This document shows positions 47,724 to 59,385 of a DNA stretch of 64,000 nucleotides, in pieces. Each line of letters starts with the position of its first letter. Positions within the stretch are counted from its first letter, which is position 1. Made by a program: the position numbers and the translations under genes. The notes under the pieces were generated by a model that searched no databases, was not told the origin of the DNA, and was given only the letters and a program-made list of their open reading frames with translations. The DNA is taken from positions 21,830,934-21,894,933 of the forward strand of contig NC_063151.1 of NCBI RefSeq assembly GCF_020921035.1. The letters are read 5' to 3'. Source of the DNA: Rhodamnia argentea. Its lineage: Eukaryota > Streptophyta > Magnoliopsida > Myrtales > Myrtaceae.

Positions 47724-49478
47724 TCAAAATGGCTTCTGCAGGTACATGAACATGTCCTGCAGTGGTGACATCTGACTGCCGCTACCAAACCCTGCAGGGG
47801 CCGAGACCCCGTAGCTGCCTCCGCCGAAATCAAGGATGCTCTCCCAGTCGGTCTTCCACCGGGGCTCGCTCTGGACCTCGCACGCGAGCTCCGGCGTCAC
47901 CACATGCTCGGAGCAGCTCGAGTCCGTGTGCAGCCTCGGCACCGAGTCCGACGTGTCAAAGTGCACCAAGTCACTCAGCGGCCCCGCGTGCTGTGGCAGG
48001 GGCGGCGGGGGCAGCGCCGGCATCGCTGCGCATGCCGACAGGACTGGCGGCTTCTTGTCCTCGTACTCCATGAAGCTGTCGGTGGCCGTGGGGCCCAGAG
48101 AGTGGGGAACCGGGGGCGGCGGCTGCACGTGGGGCGGCTGTTTCTCGATCGTACCCTTTTTGTTGTATATGCGGCACAACACCCAGTCATCAAGCTGCCA
48201 TATAAAAAAAAAAAAAATTTAACGAAGACCAATCGGATTAAAATAATAAACCCCGGTCAACATGATCTGAAGAAATATTCAACTTTCACTTTCGCACACC
48301 GTTGTCGTCACCCGTGACGTGACTATGGAGATAAGAAGGAATCCCGCAGCCCACGCGTTAAAAAAAACCGACCTTTGGTCGTACGGTATGTTCCCATGGT
48401 TTGAAAATATCCGTCAAATGCCTTGACGCTCACGAAAGTTAAACACGTTCATCCATCCATTTCATTTGACCGCACTCTCAGTCTCACCCATAAAACACAC
48501 GTTTTTTTTTTTTTTTACCCATCGATACCGTTTGGTCTCGCCACCACATCATTCGTGCGAGACATGAGGAGAGGACGGCTCGGCTCGGCTCGGCTCGGCT
48601 CATGTGGGTGGGGGGTGAGATTTGACCGAAGCCCCGTTGCGATGACGTCACGCATGACGCCAACATGTTTTTTTTTTTTTTTTGTGTGGTCTAAGCCAAA
48701 ATGTAAATTTTTTTTTTGTCAGAAAGCCAACATGTATTTCGAAAAGCATACTTCCGCCAGGCCTAACATAACCCGAGAGGTTACCGAAATGATCTGAATC
48801 CTAAATGGCACTCTACGGTGAATGTACGTTTGTACCCCTCGGAGACACGACCGAATAACCCAAAAAAAGAAAAACGGACCAAAAAAAAAAAAAAAAAAAA
48901 AAAAAAGGGAGAGGGACATACCCTCAAGCTGTTCTTCTTGCGGACGGTTCTGTCCACGTCGGCGAGCCGGTACTCATGCATGATCCAGTTGGTCTTGTCC
49001 CCCCTCGGGGCCTTCCCCGCGTAGAACACCAGGGCCTTCTTGATCCCGACCGGCTTCGGGCTCCCGATCGGCTTGTCCGCCCCGGTCGCCTTCCAGTACC
49101 CGGTCCCCGCCGCCCGGTTCGGCCTCGACCCGTTCGGGTACTTCCGGTCCCGGGGCGAGAAGAAGTACCACTCCTTCTCTCCGTACGGCGCCAGGGCTGC
49201 ACTCAGAATAATCCACGACGCCGTTTAGAAAATCAGGCAAAAACGAAACAAAAATTCCTAAAATTTGGCAATTTATGCGGACGTTCTCTTTTGTTTTCTA
49301 ATTATCAGGCATATGTACCGGGGAGGTCCCAGGGGTCGTGTTTGTAGAGGTCGAGCTCGGCGACGATGGGGACGGTGATCGGCTGCGAGCGGCAGCGCCG
49401 GACCAGGTAGTGCATCACCAGCTCCTCGTCCGTCGGGTGGAACCTGAACCCCGGCGGCAGCTGCATATCCACCGTCAT
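47724..49478 (-). CDS. NAC transcription factor, ATAF subgroup
   Basis: This is a plant-specific DNA-binding regulator. Three exons (49478-49319, 49196-48922, 48194-47724) join to 301 residues with the intron positions usual for NAC genes. The NAC domain (about residues 6-155) shows subdomain A ([19 protein letters not shown]), then [20 protein letters not shown], the DNA-contacting part [14 protein letters not shown], and [11 protein letters not shown] followed by [13 protein letters not shown]. The C-terminal region is Pro/Ser-rich, has [11 protein letters not shown] and ends MFMYLQKPF, a tail shared by ATAF1/ATAF2-like proteins. That subgroup acts in drought, ABA and wounding responses and in senescence. 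Three G-boxes and a TATA box upstream fit ABA control. Intron 2 (48195-48921) holds a CGGCT repeat and a 25-plus base poly-A run. The exact orthologue is not settled. Confidence 0.95.
48577..48601. repeat. CGGCT pentanucleotide repeat in NAC intron 2
   Basis: Five CGGCT/GCTCG units lie in a row inside the second intron of the NAC gene. Confidence 0.9.
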
Positions 49479-49485
49479 CTCTCTC

Positions 49486-49507
49486 GCTCTCTCTCTCTCT
49501 CTCTCTC
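49486..49507. repeat. CT microsatellite in NAC 5' UTR
   Basis: About ten CT units end within ten bases upstream of the NAC start codon. On the gene's strand they read GA. Confidence 0.9.
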
Positions 49508-49600
49508 GTGCTTGTGAAGTCTTCCTCACTGTATCTCTGCTACACACGGAGGATAGCGGAGGTCGGATCGTTGAAACTTAGGACGGAAGGGAAGGGCGAG

Positions 49601-49692
49601 ATTATATAGGGCGGGCGAGAGGGGTTGTCCGGGGGGCACGTGGAGGGAGGAGGAGGGAGAGGGTTCTGGAAAACACGTGGGCGGTACACGTG
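49601..49692 (-). promoter_or_regulatory. NAC promoter: TATA box and three G-boxes
   Basis: On the minus strand a TATA box (CTATATAAT) lies at 49609-49601, about 125 bases upstream of the ATG. Beyond it are three CACGTG G-boxes at 49637-49642, 49674-49679 and 49687-49692. Clusters of ACGTG cores act as ABA-response elements bound by bZIP factors in plants, which suits an ATAF-type gene. The boxes are seen directly; ABA response is inferred. Confidence 0.75.
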
Positions 49693-49931
49693 GAGGGCGG
49701 GCAAGTGGGGTGCGTGCGTGGCCGTCGCCCACATGCTGGACTCCGATTTTGTCACTGCTTACGATATTTGTTTTGGACTCTTGTGCTTAGTGCGTGCCCT
49801 AGTCAGTGGCTAACACAAAATCACATGTATTTCTTTTTTTTTCCTTTTTTCTTTTTATGACATTATTTACTTTAATATATCGCAATAATGAAGATATGAT
49901 CTTCATAACACACGATTAGGTTGTTGTCGGT
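49693..49931. other. Distal upstream region of the NAC gene
   Basis: Nothing further is recognisable apart from a T-rich run at 49829-49855. Confidence 0.3.
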
Positions 49932-50430
49932 AGGGGTGAGCGTGGTTTCGAGATAGAAATAAAAATCGAAAGATTGAATCTATGGGAGCATAAAGGTACG
50001 TTCGACAAGCAGACTTTCTATTTTCTTGTGCTATGTTTTTGCGTGATACAATAGTATTTCATAGAGTTCGATAATATGTATGTAATCTGGAATTACCAAT
50101 ATGAGCTTTCATTTTTAATGATATTTATGAGTAAGACTTTAACTTTGTTAATATTCAATATTCTTCAATTGTCTAAATATGAGTTGTGGTTAATGGATTG
50201 TAATAACAAATGGTAGTTATTAGAAATGATGATTCACCGTAATTGTTTAATTAAAGATACATGTGGAACATGTAATCGATTTTGTAACCTGTGACGGTGC
50301 AAGTTTTAGGTTCCATGATATGTAGACTAAGTTTTAGGTTTTAATAATTGAAGAATCGATCCGAACATCGTAGGTTTCAGCTTCTATATGGAACTTGTCC
50401 CGATCTTGTAACCGTCTACCTTTAATTGTC
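49932..50430. mobile_element. hAT-like non-autonomous element, worn
   Basis: It starts TAGGGGTGAGCGTGGTTT and has internal AAGTTTTAGGTTCC and GGTTTCAGCTTC phrases like those of the element at 13166. The right end is not clear, and no target duplication was found. Confidence 0.45.
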
Positions 50431-52407
50431 AGAGGTAAATAAATAGATTTTATTAACAAGGATCTTTTTAACAAACTAAGAAATCATATTTAGTACATCA
50501 TTTGCGTAAATCCAAATCATATTACCAAAGTTATGATCGACAAGATTATGTCTTTTTATTTTTCCTTTTATTTTGAATATTAAATAACCAAAGTTGGCAC
50601 CGATGAAAAAGCTATATATATATTTTAACTTATATTATTTTTTGCTTCCATCTGAAACTAGGGGAGCTTTGGAGGCAGACAAATGAACGGTGGATTGGGG
50701 TGGACAAGTCAGGCGGGAGCCTTTCCACGTGGCCAAGTTGAGTTGTCAGCATCAACCCTCCCGGCTGACAGAAGGGTGGTCCCCACCCGGTCCTCAAACA
50801 TTTAACAAAACATCTCATGGAGGCGAATCACATGCTGCCACGTGTGTCGAGGAAAAAAATTGACCATGCTTCGGGATTGCAGAAAAATTGCAAAGGAAAT
50901 TGTCCGGAGAAAATGCGAATATTCTCTTTTTATGATTATGATTTATTTATATAATAATTGGGCTATCAATTTTAATCGGATGGTCATTAGTCACTAATCA
51001 AATTCCCATACATTCCGAAGAATCGAGATTGCAAGGAGGAAAAAGGGTGATCGCGAAATCGAATCTTCACGGGTCTTCGTTGTTTTCAGCTAATTAAACC
51101 GTTTAGTCAAACAACGTGCGGTCAAAGCACCAAATTTTCACCTTTTGTCAAACTCTCAACGTTATGGTTAGACATGGATAAAGGGCAATTGAGTCTTTTA
51201 GGCACCGTTGCTTCATCTTAGTAAAGATGAGGATTTTCGAAATGGAGATTAAAAGCGATGAATAGGAGATTGACATTTTCCCCTCTTTTCTTAAATCCTC
51301 GAGCGATTTGATTCACAGTATACATATTGCATATCATGTACATTTTCGAGCGCCGGATGAAAGAAATAGACATAGGATAACTTGTGGAGGTTCGAATATG
51401 ATACATCGAAGAGGTTTTTAGGTTATATCGGAGGATCGTGTCGTCCGAGCAATCGCATAATATAAATGTCGCACGTTTCGTTATTTTCAATCTAAGAAAA
51501 TGATCAACCTAATAGTTTATACTCTATTATTAATTGAATGGATGGGTGTCGTGATTGGCCTAAATTTTCGGCTCGATTTGTGTCCCGACCTTTTTTTATT
51601 TCTGGGTAAATGTTGACTTCTCCGGTTGTTATAAAAATTATTCGGATAATCATTTAATCTTTTGTTCAAAGGCGATTATCCCGATAGTAAAAGCCGAAAA
51701 TGGGATCATATTGCAAACAAAATGAAAAGAAGTTTGTTTCTTAGAATAGCTTCCATTTAAAAGCTTAGAACTTTATGGCATCCAAAATTGGGAAACTTCC
51801 CTTTAGATCGCTCCATTTTCAAGTTCTTATCAGCAGATTATGCTCATTTTCCATCAAACATCGCTACCAAATGGAAATTACCTACCTATCTATTTATTTA
51901 CATTCTATGCGATGCACAAAGCCAAGGGCTGCGGTAATCTCGTAACTCTGAATTTTGGTGCACACTTTTTCAGATTATCAACTCACACCCCTCCTCAATA
52001 TTAAAGGAAAATAATACATAAGCCAAAGTTCGACATATTTTGGCAGAAGTGCACAGATCTCGTACATTCATGTACGCATAACCTCACATTTGAAATTTAT
52101 ATTTATGTGTACATGCTGTAAAAATCTACCAATCCAATTGAACTAATTCAGATGAATCGAGATCAACCATCATTTTCCAATGGGAATTATTTGTTTTCAT
52201 CATTCAACGTGGTAACTTTGATTTCACTATGTTAGAAAATACATTGATGCCAAAATTAACATTCCTTATATCGCTGTCTACTATTTAATTCATCCTTTTG
52301 ACTCCGCCACTAGGTTGATGGATTGATTCATTGAACCTACCCAATAAAGGTGTATGCTAAGCGTAATCAAAGGAAAGTTTGTTCTAATATGGTTAATTGA
52401 TAGACTA
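50431..52407. other. AT-rich spacer
   Basis: No gene is seen. A CCACGTGTG box lies near 50840, far upstream of the NAC gene. Otherwise I see nothing to report. Confidence 0.35.
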
Positions 52408-52850
52408 AGATCACGAAAAATTTCAAACTGGTACTTTTATAATAAATTTCCTCAAAAATAATTTTTTGATAAAAAAATTCCAAACTCGTACACTTACGAA
52501 AAATTTACCATTCGTTAGTTTTTGTTAAGTTTTACTATCAAATTGCGGAGTTAGGTCATACGTGGCGGTTGATGGGTGTACTAGTTTGAGGTTTTTGCCA
52601 TCGTTTATCACAGATATATCAATTTGAAATTTTTCGTAGTATTAACTTACTTAATGAAAACTAACGAAGGGTAAATTTGTCATAGGTATACCGCATTAGG
52701 GGGTTTTTAGCGGTAAAAAAATTAGTTTGAGGTAAATTTATCAAAAGTGTATTAGTTTGGGATTTTTTGTGGTCAAAAAGCTAGTTTTCGATAAATTTGT
52801 TATAAGCGTAACAATTTGAGGTTTTTTTTATTTTATGGTATCGACCCTTT
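52408..52850. mobile_element. Minisatellite-like element, member 3
   Basis: It has the same ends and inner phrases as the element at 30785: a left TAAGATCACGAAAAATTTC, an inner GGGTAAATTTGTCATAGG and GTTTGGGATTTTTTGTGGTC, and a right GAGGTTTTTTTTATTTTATGG. The orientation of phrases flips at the middle. Confidence 0.55.
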
Positions 52851-54329
52851 ATTTTTCAACGAAAAATGCAAAGAATGGGTTCCCATTAAATTATAATACC
52901 ACTTATCCTTTCTGGATTAATTCAGAATTCCTTAATTACGTAAATCGCATCTTACTTCATTTTCATGTCCCCTCTAATCTTTCTTCTTCATTTTTATTGT
53001 GTTTCTATCGGACAAGGTTATATCCAAGAGAGTCCAATTCCGAATTCGCAGATGCGAAACTGTTTAAGATAGAGAAATTATCAGTGAAAGCGAAATCAAT
53101 TAGTCATCCGCAGCCCTAACCATATTACGCTTCTTCTTTAATTAAGTATGAATAATTACTTTTGTCAACTAATCCTATCTTCGACCCCCGCCAAAAAAAA
53201 AAAAAAACTAAATCCTATCACTTTGACGAAATTCAAACATCACTCGTGGAAAGTCTCCCATAAATAGCGGAATCTCGATTTCTTCGCCAGAAAGCTTTCG
53301 GACTTTTTTTTGGTTCTTAGCTTAGGAATCCTATTCCAGGATATGGACTTGTGTCTTATCAACTATTAAAGAAATCTCTGTCCTAAGCAAGACTTTAAGA
53401 GACGCCGTCGACGAAATAAAAAAAAATATTTTCTTTTTTCTCAATTTAAAAGAATGACGGTGTTGAAGATAAACTCCACGTCAATTTAACGGATATAGTA
53501 GCCTCTTGCGCCTGGGGCGAGTCATCGCAATTTCAACTCCTGGATAGTTGGCCTGTGCTTCGCACAGTACTTGTTAACCACCTAGCTAGATACGTACCCC
53601 TAGTTAATAAGCACTGAGAATAGCTCCAATTGAAAAAATTCAAACCATTCGTCGTGGTCGGAAAAAATTCCAAATAAAAAGCGTGCTATCATTTTCTAAA
53701 AAAGGGCCGGGTCCCGAAACGAACCTTATTCCAAATAACTGCAAGAAGTATCATCAGTTTCTCAAATAAAGATCCGGACATGAAGTGGCTATGTCAATTT
53801 CTATTTGATATAAGATCTATTCGAGACTTTTGAGAAAAAACGACGGCACTCCATGCAATTATTTTGGATTTTTTATTTTTACTTGCAAGTCAAGAAAAAG
53901 GTCAGATTTCGCACTCAAAGGCAGCGGTGGAAAAACGTGGTAAAAAAAAGAATTAGGGTGGTGGGGGCGCAGTTCAGAAGCTTCCCAGCTATTTCCCTCG
54001 TTCGTTCCTATCCGGAGGACAAGTCGCACTGCCGTAGAATTAAATGGTCGGATCGGGGTCAAATCTCACACCAACCCACTTCCCTAGAAAGTGGTCCCTG
54101 TCCTTTTTTTCTCGATCCTAGGATTAGAATTCACACCGAGAGCGTGAAATTGACCCCCCGACGCTCACGTATGATTAATGTTTTCATCGTGCTGGGTCGT
54201 ACAATAATAGCCCCTTTTTCATAATAGTGAAAGTCTTGTTGAATAATGACATTTTCCCTTTTTTCGGGTCAGAGTTGAATAATGACATTGAGCATCGACA
54301 ATATATGTTTCGAATCTAATGCAATTTTA
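52851..54329. other. Spacer without a gene
   Basis: Open frames at 52835-53119 and 53853-54224 lack known domains and codon order typical of genes here. A poly-A run lies at 53194-53207. Confidence 0.35.
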
Positions 54330-54667
54330 TCGATGGAGTCTTAAATCTTTCAATCGTGCCTCGGTTGGACCACGAGGGCATTGCGCGAGGCCGCTACACC
54401 CTCGCCGGCCCAAAAACCATACAAAAAGGTAAGGAAAAGGGAAAAGAACCATAACTAAAAAAAAAAAAAATTAAAATATTGTTAAAGATGTCCATGTCAA
54501 TGCCGACCATGTTCGGCGTCCATGGCGGGGATTTCTTGTCAAAATTGGCTAGATGGACGTAATTGGCGAAACGAGAAAACATTTAGGGCTATTGACACGA
54601 TTAAAATGTTTAAGATTGAATTGGCAGAATCATGATAAGCTTATGACATTTTTGGTAATTTTTTCCC
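54330..54667. mobile_element. Palindromic repeat with GC-rich core, copy 3
   Basis: The left arm is short (AGTCTTAAATCTTTCAATCG). The core has GCGCGAGGCCGC and CCCTCGCCGGCCC, and the right arm has GTCAAAATTGGCTAGATGG, AAATGTTTAAGATTGAATTG and GACATTTTTGGTAATTTTTT. It belongs to the family of 31927-32464. Confidence 0.6.
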
Positions 54668-55179
54668 ATTTCGAAGTATTTAGACGAGCATATGCGAATA
54701 AGCTTCCGAATGGGAGATTAGCGGACGCGCTATTCCGGCTTGCAAATTTTTCGCACGCTGGCATCGGATTTGGCAATAGCTTCGCCGTCGTGGATCTAGC
54801 TTGGGAGAGCAGTCGTGAAACTAGGGCAGTTGCCTTCTTATTTATTACTATTGTGGACAGAAACATGATTCTGCGCTATCAAATATGGGATTTTGCTTTG
54901 AACAAGTCACTTGCACGCTTGGAAAAAAAAGAAGAAGTGTGTCCCAATCGGCATAATTTTCTCGTTCTTCATAAAAAAGAAGAAGTGCAGATCCGACGAG
55001 CGAGAAAGCGAATTAGGAACATTGAGCAAAGGCAAAGCAATTGGACGGTGCGAAATTGTCCCGCATGAGAAACATGTGAAAGAACACTGAACCGAGACAA
55101 GCACTGATTCCGGCGCCGTAATTTGTGTCGAAGCAGACCGCGAATTAGGATGCCGACGAGAGCGACGGCAATCGTTTTC

Positions 55180-56010
55180 TGTTTGATTAGAGCTTAAACC
55201 CTCAAATTATTAGTTTTTAACCTTTGATTTTGTGCATTTTAAACCTTTCGTCATCGAGTGGCATTTTTACTTTCTTAATTTTTTTTTTTTCTTTTTAGTC
55301 TTAGGTGATTGTTAATTTTGGTGACGAAACACACGACAAGAATAAATAATGTCGTTTTTGCGAAAAAGAAAAGGATTGCCCCTCCTCGCCCGACCACTCG
55401 CAAGGGCCATGACCCTCCCTACAAGCAAGAGGGCCTTGCTTGCCCTTTGCGTAGCTCGATGGTGGCGCTGTGATCGCGACTACCTAGAGAGGGGCCTAGC
55501 CCTCAACCTAGTGGTGGCGAGGGCGGCCCCATCCTTGCTCGATGATGGCGACCGTGCGCCACAATCGAGCTCCATAGGGGTGCTTGGCCTCCCGGATCCG
55601 GTGAGGGCAAGCAGACCATTGTTCGAGGTTGGACGAAGGTCGACAACCCTCACTACAACCCCAGCGAGGGTTGCCAGCGGCTGTGCCCCTTGCAAACCCT
55701 GACCCTGATTCTGCCATTTCTTTTTTTATTTTTCAGTTTTCTTCATCTCCTTTATTTTTAATTCTCCAATGTCGTCTTACAACTACGTTGTTTTGAGATC
55801 AAGAATTCAAAAAATGATTAAGAGACCCACATGTGATTAAAAAAAAAAAAATCATAAAAGGAGCAAAATGGATGGCATCTTCCATCTACTGAAAAGGTGA
55901 CGGAGTTGACGGAAGAATTCAAACGGACGAAGTTAATAAGTTTCAAGATTTAAATGCACGAAATGAGAACATTACGACTTCAATGCAAGAAGTCTGATAA
56001 GTATTTACTG
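55180..56010. mobile_element. Repeat with worn arms and GC-rich core, possible copy 4
   Basis: The left arm has TTTTGTGCATTTTAAACCTTTCG and the right arm, reversed, has CATTTCGTGCATTTAAATCTTG-like wording. The core at 55370-55700 is GC-rich with CGAGGGCGGCCCC. Whether it belongs to the same family as 31927-32464 is unsure. Confidence 0.4.
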
Positions 56011-57396
56011 GCTTTGCAATTTTGATAGTGGTGGAAACAGATTGAGTTGGTGAGCAAGAGAAATTAAAGTTGACGACTTATTAGAAAAGTGGATGAACAT
56101 GACAAAAACAATAACTGAGCGTCAATAAGGAACCCAAATAAGAGTTCATAATTTAATCGGAGAAAAATCAGCATGTCACTTAAATAAAGATTGAATAAAT
56201 TCGTATAGGAGTTGGTAAATTTAAAGCTTCAATCAGATAGCCAAATAAAAATTAGTAAAAAGCAGGAGATCGTCTGTAAACTATCAAAACCAGTTAGTGA
56301 TTTCATAAAAAAATTGGTAAGTTTTTGAATAAATAACCAAGAAATGAAGTGACCTATGTCACGTACACACATACAAAACACACTTCCAGAGATCTACAAG
56401 TACGTTCTTTTGTTCTAACGGAACAGCAGAATCATCCTTGATTACAACTAATTCTTGAGTACGCAACACTCATCGCATCATGCTAAGCCATGCTCGTGCT
56501 CATGCATAATTTTTTGTACTTAACCGCGAAATCGTAAAGAAAAGTACCTGCTCACAAGGGCTTCGATTAGTCAACAAGTAAGCACCATGATTTTGTAGCG
56601 ACATACAATTTGCATCTACGTAATTTGGACAATCAATCTGATTGTTCAAAAATTATCTCAAACCCCTTTCTTCCCTCTACAAGCTACTATTATCAGTGTC
56701 ACCCCAATATGCATAATGCACGGGCACTTATGGACAGTTTGCCTTGAGGGACACTGATTGTGGAACCTAATCGGTGAGCTAAAAGCATAACGTTTCTAAG
56801 CTAAAAAGCGAGAAAAATAGAGGAAAAAAGGAGTTCCATCGTCTCGTGGAGTGGCAAGGAAAAACATAATCTACCTGCATTGCCTGTAAAATGATTTGCC
56901 TCAGCATTCAGCACATGCTTTCTAAGCATCCAATTGCAGATATGGCCTCTGCATTAGCAGACACGGAACGCCAGAGCTCATGCTAGATCTTCATTCAAAA
57001 ATGACTTGAAAGGAAGGAAAAAAAAACGGATTCGGTGCAACATAACTTGCCAGTTGCCACCCAGCAACAGGTTGTATGGCCAGTAGAGGAAAAAAGAATA
57101 GCCATTCAAACTAAGTGTAGCTGATGAACTAGTTCGCCTCATATGGCAGTTTTAATTCCCATTAACTGATATCCATCCATAGCGATGAGGGAATGTGATC
57201 TCTGCATCCAGATTTCAATCACATTGCAGACACAATTCTCAATAGTTCGGCACAAAATAATCCAAAACAGACAAAAGGAGCAGTCCCTAATTAATTCACT
57301 TTTCTGGAACAAAACAAAAATAAAAAAAGGATGATGGAGAAGCTACAGGTGGTTGAGGAACATTATGAATGATCAGCTTCCAACTCCAGAGAAAGA
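56011..57396. other. Spacer and 3' flank of the PBC gene
   Basis: AT-rich sequence with a few GTTGGTAAATTTA phrases, then the probable 3' untranslated region of the PBC gene. No gene is seen. Confidence 0.4.
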
Positions 57397-59352
57397 TCAG
57401 TCCATTCTCCCCTTCAGAATTCGTTCTCTGATTTCAGTCGGTGTTCTGCACGAGGAAAAATCAAAAGAGACAACGATGGCATCAGCCATAGTTGTCATCG
57501 CCCTTATACAAATGCTGTAACATTCTGAATGCCAGGCTTGTATTCTTTTCGTGTATCTTACGACAGATGAATAAGCAAATTCCACCAAAAAAGAAAATCA
57601 AAGAACTAGGGAAGTAAAACGGAGACACCATCATTCCTTTTTAATCTTCTCTTCCAGGGGAGGGGTTCCGCTTTGTTCATTCCTTTTTATTTATTATTAT
57701 TTTTTTTTTATTTTTTTGGGGGGTGGGGGACTATCTTTGTCAAATTCACCACATCCAAAACTGACTTCACCTGGTATTTATTCTCATTAAACTCAGAAGT
57801 ACTTACAAGCAATGTTTGCCAGATAATGAGGTAAAATGATGCTGCATGGCATATTGTCATAGCAGCTTACTTCAACTATCCATTTCTCTCCAAAAAACCA
57901 CCATGAGTGAGAAAATGAATGTCTAGAAACTGAAGAGGGCCACAGAGTTTTAGATTTTACCACATCCATGAAGAACCAGAAACTACAATTTAACCTCATG
58001 CAATGGATACACTGCTCACACAGGAGGGTACTACCTCGACACAGAAAGCGCATATTCATACAGATAGTCATGGAGACATAACATAGTCATAAAAAAGATG
58101 AGAAGAAGGCTTACACAACATAGACATGTCCTCCCCAACCACTTAGACAGTCCCTGTCTACTGATGATAACAAAGCTTGAGAGACAGTTTCGAACAATTC
58201 CTCAGCTTCCTGATCAAAATCAAAGGCAAATCCACAACAATGAGTTGCCGCACATGCAATAAATAGCATTTCTGCATTATTATGAGCACACAACTTGCGT
58301 AAAGAAAACATTACACAAGGTGTGTTGGATCCATGATGTGGCATCATGAATAACTTTTTAACCAAACATGACACAAGTCATGCATCCAACGTAGTTTTCT
58401 CTACACAGATTGTGCACCAAACATTATTTATTAAGTTACAAACCAACCATGTCAGGCTTGAACATTGACTCGCAGGCACCATAAAGAGATTCTGAGGCAG
58501 TGCCCGCCACAACAAAATCTTTAGCAAGCTCCCTGGAAAACAGAAGCAACCAAAAGAAATCACTGGACTATAGAGAAGCAATTATGTATAGCAACGAAAA
58601 GATTATAGTATCGTAATCATCTTTTAGTAAAGTGAATCTTTTAGATAACACGGTGAAGACAATTAACCACAAAACAAGATGGGTTATTAAAAGAGCTCCA
58701 CATGGTCTATGACAAATTTCCCTTGTAGGTAACAGTTGGTTATATTTGGATATTGAATGAAGACAGCAGCATATGACCTATAAAAATTCATTTCCCAGCT
58801 CAAAGGGAAGCAATATGTTAGGAAATCATGAAAAATAAATAAAGTACTTTCATTTGGTGTCAGATGCAAGGAAATTGGAAAAATCAAAACACAGGTTAGT
58901 CGGTTACTAGAACTAAGATAGGACTTCTAGAACTACAGATGAATAAGCAGGATACCATAAGCTACATAAATATGCTTAACAAAACAACGAAACAAGCTCA
59001 TGGCAAAAGAACATGATTCGAACCAAGAATTCACAAATACATCTTGGATAAGGCTATCATTATCAGCAAAGATTTTGCCACCATTGCAGAAAACAAAAAA
59101 GAACAAAAAAAGATGTGACTCGCGATAATCAAGATAAATACCAGTAACAATATTCTGTGGAAAGCACAGGACAGCATGGAAAAAGGACATAACAACAGTA
59201 CAAACAACTGGGGCAAAGAGCACAGCAGGAAATTGTTCTTAAATCCGAGAATTCCATTGCTCAACTATTACACTTGTTTCTGCCTTCCAAATATAGTGCG
59301 AACTAATGATCAAGCAGCGCCTTCATACACAATAGAAATCATATATATATGC

Positions 59353-59385
<33 letters not shown>

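Noticed and set aside
47762-48317. Long open frames opposite NAC exon 3
   Set aside because: Antisense shadows of a GC-rich coding exon; the NAC frame has a clear domain and splice sites.
54553-55068. Open frame of 171 codons on the plus strand
   Set aside because: It begins inside the palindromic repeat at 54330-54667, has no known domain and no splice partners.
55349-55702. Open frames on both strands in GC-rich sequence
   Set aside because: They follow from the GC-rich core of a repeat, where stops are rare on both strands.
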